From the NCBI GenBank assembly GCA_021807465.1, contig JAKBCX010000022.1, forward strand, positions 1-10,677: a stretch of 10,677 bases of DNA, written 5' to 3'. This document shows, one piece after another, positions 7,451 to 10,677 of the stretch. The DNA comes from Pseudomonadota bacterium. Lineage in GTDB: Bacteria > Pseudomonadota > Alphaproteobacteria > Acetobacterales > Acetobacteraceae. Position 1 is the stretch's first letter. Every line of letters begins with the position of its first letter. Made by a program: the position numbers and the translations under genes. The notes beneath the pieces were generated by a model. That model worked only from the letters and a program-made list of their open reading frames with translations, was not told the origin of the DNA and ran no database searches.

Positions 7451-7516
7451 ATAACCGTACAAATTTAATGAATGTGGCTATTTCTGCCATTATATTAATT
7501 ATATTTGTACGGTCAT
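7451..7516. promoter_or_regulatory. 23-bp imperfect inverted repeat with ACCGTACAAAT core; candidate operator and promoter
   Basis: The left arm is at 7451-7473 and the right arm at 7494-7516, in inverted orientation. ACCGTACAAAT (7454-7464) and ATTTGTACGGT (7503-7513) are exactly complementary. The similarity runs on through a TAAT-N-AAT part, giving 20 of 23 matching positions. The right arm ends two bases before the GntR stop codon triplet. Between and inside the arms, read on the minus strand, are TATAAT-like hexamers (TATAAT twice within ATATAATTAATATAATGG) suitable as a -10 for the LLM gene, although no clear -35 was seen. A regulator bound to both arms would control this promoter. GntR is the natural candidate; the long two-part arms would also suit an AraC-type protein. 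Confidence 0.7.
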
Positions 7517-7517
7517 A

Positions 7518-8330
7518 TCATGTTTTTACGCGCCGCATTGTCATAGACAAGCGGAAGCGCGACGTGGGGTGCACGTTAAATGTTACCTGCACAATCTTCC
7601 CATCCGCGGCCTTATAGATGCGCCTGACTTCCAGCGCCGGCGTTCCCTCGGTTACATGGTAGCGTGCGGCCTGCTCGCGCGAAATCAGCACTGCCGTTAC
7701 TTCCTGCTGCACTTCAGCGATGCTCAGCGCGAACAAATCCTCGATGAGTGGGAAAATTGGCCCGTTATGGCGCGGCAGCAACCGTCCCACGGCGGCATAG
7801 TCACGATTGATGTAATACTCAGTCCAGCAAACCGGGGTTTCCTGGCCTTCAGCGTGGCGGAAACCGCAAATGGCCAGCCATTCCTCGCCGCTCGGCACAC
7901 CAATGCGCGCCGCTAGCTGCTCATCCACGGCGAGCATCTTCATCTGCTCAATCTCGAAATGCGTGCCGGCGGTGAAGGTCAGCAGATCATTGATCGACAT
8001 AGCATGCAGCACATACATGCCTGGCGGTGCGACCGGCACCACGACGGTTCCTGCCCCTTGGCGGGACATGATAAGCCCGTCATCGCGCAGCTGCCGCAGG
8101 GCTTCGCGCACGGTAAAGCGGCTTACGGCGAAGCGCGTGCATAAATCATGCTCGGTTGGCAATTGTGCGCCGACGGGGTGAATACCACTCAGGATTTCGT
8201 CCTTCAGTGTGGCGGCCACCTGCAAATAAAGGGGTTGCGTGGACTTGCCAGGAGCAGCGGGCTGCCCGTCTTTTCCTTCACTGCGCCGGGTTACTGGTTC
8301 AATTTTTTGGTCCATTATCTCCGCTATCAT
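7518..8330 (-). CDS. GntR-family regulator with UTRA ligand domain (HutC-type)
   Basis: A 270-residue regulator. A winged helix-turn-helix (about residues 34-99) shows the GntR pattern: PLYLQVAATLKDEILSG, then GAQLPTEHDLCTRFAVSRFT, VREALRQLRDDGLI and the wing RQGAGTVV. A UTRA effector domain (about 115-265) follows, with YYINRD and the final EGTPALEVRRIYKAADGKIVQV segment typical of that fold. The start is uncertain. The ATG at 8330 has no well-spaced ribosome binding site; Met6 at 8315 follows CGGAG closely and is a good alternative. It sits upstream of the LLM and AraC genes on the same strand, with a candidate operator just after its stop codon. UTRA regulators usually repress and are released by a pathway metabolite; which genes it controls is inferred. 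Confidence 0.93.
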   Translation of the reverse strand: MIAEIMDQKIEPVTRRSEGKDGQPAAPGKSTQPLYLQVAATLKDEILSGIHPVGAQLPTEHDLCTRFAVSRFTVREALRQLRDDGLIMSRQGAGTVVVPVAPPGMYVLHAMSINDLLTFTAGTHFEIEQMKMLAVDEQLAARIGVPSGEEWLAICGFRHAEGQETPVCWTEYYINRDYAAVGRLLPRHNGPIFPLIEDLFALSIAEVQQEVTAVLISREQAARYHVTEGTPALEVRRIYKAADGKIVQVTFNVHPTSRFRLSMTMRRVKT

Positions 8331-8383
8331 CTCTCATTATGCTGCAGGCCCCTCATGTCCGTCAGGCCCAGTATAATTATAGC

Positions 8384-8401
8384 TTAACCCATTTTTGGCA
8401 A
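8384..8401 (+). promoter_or_regulatory. CCATTTTTGG motif upstream of gntR-like gene (copy 3)
   Basis: TTAACCCATTTTTGGCAA lies 54-71 bases upstream of the ATG at 8330 and just upstream of a TATAAT on the minus strand, so it covers the likely -35 zone of the GntR promoter. It matches the AraC-upstream element in 17 of 18 positions but points the other way relative to its gene. A protein bound here would be expected to block or assist GntR transcription. Confidence 0.55.
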
Positions 8402-8446
8402 AGATGCCGCCTTATAAACCGGCTTGTCCTGATATGTGTGAAGATA

Positions 8447-8464
8447 TTGGCAATTTTGTGCCAA
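8447..8464. promoter_or_regulatory. TTGGCA-N6-TGCCAA dyad, candidate operator
   Basis: TTGGCA (8447-8452) and TGCCAA (8459-8464) are exactly complementary around six bases, ATTTTG. The TTGGCAA half also occurs in the CCATTTTTGG elements at 8395-8401 and, inverted, at 6460-6466, so the same protein could recognise all of them. It lies between the divergent GntR and Rieske genes. Confidence 0.5.
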
Positions 8465-8513
8465 CATGATTCATACGGAGGTCTCTGTTTATCCTGTCAG
8501 TACATATAATGCG

Positions 8514-8681
8514 CCACTCCTGAAAAGCACTTTATGGTATCATGCGCCCAATAGTTGACTGGAGCCTAATTTGTGATACATGTCTGGACATGTTGACGTC
8601 TAAAAGATCACAACTACACGGCGGGGTTAAACCTGCCTGCATAATTCTTACTACTGACTTTACTTCATGTTTCAGGAGTGG
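8514..8681. repeat. 12-bp perfect inverted repeat flanking 144 bases
   Basis: CCACTCCTGAAA at 8514-8525 is exactly complementary to TTTCAGGAGTGG at 8670-8681. The interval is AT-rich, has no gene, and contains the 16-base palindrome at 8578. No flanking target duplication was seen, so a small mobile-element remnant is only one option; looping by a regulator or a long-range RNA hairpin are others, and chance is possible. Confidence 0.45.
8578..8593. promoter_or_regulatory. 16-base palindrome ACATGTC-TG-GACATGT, candidate operator
   Basis: Seven-base perfect arms surround a two-base centre. It is nested inside a wider pair, TTGTGAT (8571-8577) and ATCACAA (8607-8613), and follows a TTGACT (8555-8560) that could be a -35. 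Its size suits a dimeric helix-turn-helix regulator, and its place upstream of the Rieske gene suggests a role there. Confidence 0.5.
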
Positions 8682-8713
8682 GGCTGTGGCGTGGTCTTAT
8701 GAAGACGATATAT

Positions 8714-8723
8714 CCGTACAAAT
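8714..8723 (+). promoter_or_regulatory. CCGTACAAAT half-site upstream of the Rieske gene
   Basis: The 10 bases CCGTACAAAT are identical to the core of both arms of the inverted repeat at 7451-7516. Only one arm is present here; no inverted partner was found nearby. It is 220 bases before the Rieske start. A related but broken form, CCGTAAAAT, occurs at 8874-8882. This suggests that the same regulator touches both the LLM and Rieske promoters. Confidence 0.5.
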
Positions 8724-8943
8724 AAGCCGTAGCAATAATTTTAAGGCCGAGAGGCGTGCATGGCATCATGCCGCCGTTCTTGCTGGTGCGGGTATTGATG
8801 CAACATGGGGTGCGATATTCGGTGGGGGTCAGGGTGGCAGGGTGTGCTTGATGGGCAGTCTTGCTGCATTTGTCCGTAAAATTTCGCCAGCATTGGGGTG
8901 CGTCCGTGCCCTGCCTGGCGCTGCGCCATAAAAGGAGGAAAAC

Positions 8944-10305
8944 ATGGATCAGTCTGCCGGTCTATCGACGGAGGCCGTGCCGCAGCCGGTCATCATCCCG
9001 GTCGAGGCTTATATTTCTGAAGACTACGCTAGGCAGGAGCGCACGAAGCTCTGGCAGAAAACCTGGCTGATGGCCGGGCGCCTAGAGGATATGCCTAATC
9101 CTGGCGACTACCTCACTTTCGAGATCATGGACGATTCGATCCTGATCACGCGGGACGATGAGAATAACGTCCGCGCCTTCCACAACGTATGCATGCATCG
9201 CGGCCGCCGCCTGGTGGATAAAGCCTGCGGCGCCAAGCAGGGCTGTGGTAATGCCAGGCAGTTCCGTTGCGGCTTTCACGGCTGGCGCTGGAACAATAAG
9301 GGCGAAAACGTATTTGTGCAGGAAAAGGGCGACTGGCAGGGCAAGCTGACACCTGAAAACCTCGCCCTTAACAGCGTTAAATGCGATACCTGGGGTGGCT
9401 GGGTGTGGGTTAACATGGACCCCAGCGCAGGGCCGTTGCGCGATTACCTGGAACCGGCGGCAAGCATGCTGGATCCGTTCCAGCTTGAGAATATGCGCTA
9501 CCGCTGGCGCCGCTGGCTGATTGCCGATTGCAACTGGAAGGTTGCGATGGAGGCTTTTTCCGAAACTTACCACGTACCCGGCACGCATCCCGAGTTCATG
9601 GCCTTTGGCACGTATAGCGGCTGGTCCAGGGCGCAAGGGCTGCACAGCAATATTGGCTATAACGCGCCCAAGGGGCAGGATGAGAACAAGGCCAAGCTGC
9701 GCCTGGGCACGGGCGCGGACCCGCGCAAAGCCACGGCGGAAATGCAGCTTTATACCTGGGAGCACGCCAACACTAACACCACCGAAACGCTGGTGAACGC
9801 CGCGATGCGTTTGGTGGACGAATTGCCGGAAGGCACACCCGCCGGTGATGTGCTGCAGCACTGGCTGGCCTCTGCCCGGCGCGACGACGAAGCGCGCGGC
9901 GTGTTCTGGCCGGTGGTCGATCCCGAGCATGTTGGTAAGAGCGGCACGGCTTGGCAGATTTTTCCCAATTTCCAAATCGGCCATGCCGTGAACAACATGC
10001 TCTGCTACAGCGCGCGCCCCTATGGTAACGATCCCAACAAATGCATCTTTGAAGCCGCGGTGTATGAACTTTTCCCGCCCGGCCAGGCGCCGAAGACGGA
10101 ATGGATTTTCACTCCGCCCGGCGATCCGGCCTGGCGTTCGGTTTTGCCGCAGGATTTTGCCAATATGGCCATGGTACAGCAGGGAATGAAATCCGCAGGC
10201 TTCCCCGGCACCAGGCCTAACCCCCTTCAGGAGGTGGCGGTGAGCAACCTGCACAAGAATCTTGCCAAATATATGGGCGCGGGCACACCCAAGCCGCTTG
10301 AGTAA
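8944..10305 (+). CDS. Rieske ring-hydroxylating oxygenase, alpha (catalytic) subunit
   Basis: A 453-residue non-haem iron oxygenase of usual alpha-subunit length, expected to hydroxylate an aromatic or other ring with O2 and electrons from a reductase/ferredoxin. The Rieske [2Fe-2S] ligands are C83-M-H85 and C109-G-F-H112 (CGFHGWRW). The gap between them is 23 residues, longer than the usual 15-17. The catalytic domain has NWKVAMEAFSETYHVPGTHPE (start N198), giving His210 and His215 as iron ligands, with Glu207 where naphthalene dioxygenase has a bridging Asp. The third iron ligand was not assigned. The ATG at 8944 follows AAAGGAGG by 5 bases. No beta subunit, ferredoxin or reductase gene is adjacent; the next gene is a CaiB-type CoA-transferase. 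The substrate is unknown. Confidence 0.94.
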   Translation: MDQSAGLSTEAVPQPVIIPVEAYISEDYARQERTKLWQKTWLMAGRLEDMPNPGDYLTFEIMDDSILITRDDENNVRAFHNVCMHRGRRLVDKACGAKQGCGNARQFRCGFHGWRWNNKGENVFVQEKGDWQGKLTPENLALNSVKCDTWGGWVWVNMDPSAGPLRDYLEPAASMLDPFQLENMRYRWRRWLIADCNWKVAMEAFSETYHVPGTHPEFMAFGTYSGWSRAQGLHSNIGYNAPKGQDENKAKLRLGTGADPRKATAEMQLYTWEHANTNTTETLVNAAMRLVDELPEGTPAGDVLQHWLASARRDDEARGVFWPVVDPEHVGKSGTAWQIFPNFQIGHAVNNMLCYSARPYGNDPNKCIFEAAVYELFPPGQAPKTEWIFTPPGDPAWRSVLPQDFANMAMVQQGMKSAGFPGTRPNPLQEVAVSNLHKNLAKYMGAGTPKPLE

Positions 10306-10326
10306 CGCCGCGCCATGCGGCAGTTA

Positions 10327-10355
10327 CGGCGTGCCCGGCGAGTCCGGGCACGCCG
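10327..10355. terminator. Strong GC hairpin after the Rieske gene
   Basis: A perfect 12-bp stem (CGGCGTGCCCGG with CCGGGCACGCCG) closes a five-base loop, 22 bases after the Rieske stop. There is no run of T after it, so it is either a weak intrinsic terminator, an mRNA-stabilising hairpin, or an attenuator limiting readthrough into the CoA-transferase gene. Confidence 0.6.
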
Positions 10356-10410
10356 CTCTACATAACACTACGCCGGCAAGCGAGGCGTTCGGGAATATTG
10401 AGGCGTTACA

Positions 10411-10677
10411 ATGTCAAAACAGGGACCACTTGCCGGTCTGCGAGTCATCGATCTCACCGCCATGGTGATGGGCCCTTACTGCACCCAAATCATGGCGGAT
10501 ATGGGGGCCGATGTTATCAAGGTCGAGCCGCCCGCTGGCGATAATACCCGCTTCATCTCCGTTGCGCCCGATACGGGCCTTGCCGGCGTGTTCGTCAACG
10601 TCAATCGCGGCAAGCGCAGCATCGTGCTTGATTTGCGGGAAGAGGCGGATAAGGAGGTGTTGCGAAAGCTCATTTCC
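10411..10677 (+). CDS. CaiB/BaiF family (class III) CoA-transferase, N-terminal part (cut by window edge)
   Basis: The first 89 residues match the start of class III CoA-transferases, which move CoA between carboxylic acids. GPLAGLRVIDLTAMVMGPYC is followed by a MADMGADVIKVEPPAGDNTR segment and then VNRGKRSIVLDLR, all highly characteristic of this family. The catalytic Asp lies further on, outside the window, so activity cannot be checked. The ATG at 10411 is preceded by a modest GAGG-like site. It follows the Rieske gene by 105 bases on the same strand with a hairpin between, and is likely co-expressed. By context it would activate a pathway acid as a CoA thioester, or work as an acyl-CoA racemase-like member of the same family. 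Confidence 0.94.
   Translation, partial: MSKQGPLAGLRVIDLTAMVMGPYCTQIMADMGADVIKVEPPAGDNTRFISVAPDTGLAGVFVNVNRGKRSIVLDLREEADKEVLRKLIS

Larger units (their letters stand above)
8331..8943. other. 613-base non-coding region between gntR-like and Rieske genes
   Basis: This divergent gap is unusually long and much more AT-rich than its flanks between about 8370 and 8760. I see no convincing gene in it. It holds a CCATTTTTGG element (8384-8401), a TTGGCA-N6-TGCCAA dyad (8447-8464), a 12-bp inverted repeat (8514-8525 with 8670-8681), a 16-base palindrome (8578-8593) and a CCGTACAAAT copy (8714-8723). It ends with the Rieske ribosome binding site AAAGGAGG (8931-8938). A TATAAT on the minus strand at 8372-8377 region is a candidate -10 for the GntR gene. 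The plus-strand open frame at 8542-8931 has no ribosome binding site and no recognisable protein pattern and is treated as chance. Confidence 0.6.

Noticed and set aside
7257..7490. Minus-strand 77-codon frame starting in the GntR-LLM gap as a possible leader peptide
   Set aside because: No ribosome binding site, overlaps the LLM start in another frame, and begins within the inverted-repeat promoter zone.
8571..8613. TTGTGAT...ATCACAA as a CRP/FNR site
   Set aside because: The half-sites are 29 bases apart rather than the short spacing of a CRP or FNR site, so this named assignment does not fit.
8542..8931. Plus-strand open frame of 129 codons directly before the Rieske gene
   Set aside because: No ribosome binding site, no recognisable protein pattern, irregular composition, and it overlaps several palindromic elements; more likely a chance open frame in a regulatory region.
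9082..10254. Minus-strand open frame of 390 codons opposite the Rieske gene
   Set aside because: Fully antisense to a gene with intact Rieske and iron-binding motifs; a composition-driven shadow.

Overview
The window looks like accessory catabolic DNA from a Gram-negative bacterium of moderately high GC. An alphaproteobacterium (for example a sphingomonad relative) or another Pseudomonadota is the best guess. The grounds are codon use, AAGGAGG-type ribosome binding sites, and the mix of TetR, AraC and GntR regulators with Rieske, CaiB and luciferase-like enzymes. No rRNA, tRNA, CRISPR array, insertion sequence or phage gene was seen.

Layout. At the left edge is the 5' part of a TetR-family repressor gene on the minus strand. 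Divergent from it, a five-gene plus-strand operon-like block runs from 335 to 5511: a luciferase-like (LLM) flavin/F420 oxidoreductase, a sulfotransferase-family protein, an NAD-type short-chain dehydrogenase (SDR), a second LLM oxidoreductase, and a 346-residue protein resembling the DUF7064/DUF7065 (lipocalin-like) group. It converges on a minus-strand block, transcribed in the order GntR/UTRA regulator (8330 to 7518), third LLM oxidoreductase (7369 to 6503), AraC regulator (6395 to 5532). A 613-base AT-richer region without a convincing gene follows (8331-8943). Then come a plus-strand Rieske ring-hydroxylating oxygenase alpha subunit (8944-10305), a strong GC hairpin, and the start of a class III (CaiB/BaiF) CoA-transferase gene cut by the right edge.

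How the parts may work together (inference). The enzyme set resembles a degradation pathway for a hydrophobic ring compound such as an aromatic, terpenoid or steroid: Rieske hydroxylation, CoA activation through a CaiB-type transferase, alcohol oxidation by the SDR, and flavin-dependent oxygenation or reduction by three LLM proteins. Sulfotransferase-like and DUF7064-like genes within such a set are unusual, and the substrate cannot be read from sequence alone.

The most interesting non-coding signals are two sets of shared motifs. (1) A 23-bp imperfect inverted repeat with an ACCGTACAAAT core lies between the GntR and LLM genes, and its 10-bp core recurs upstream of the Rieske gene. (2) CCATTTTTGG occurs upstream of all three minus-strand genes; two copies extend to an 18-bp match with one mismatch. 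These look like operators tying the LLM, regulator and Rieske genes into one regulatory circuit. The Rieske protein also has an expanded loop between its two cluster-binding motifs.
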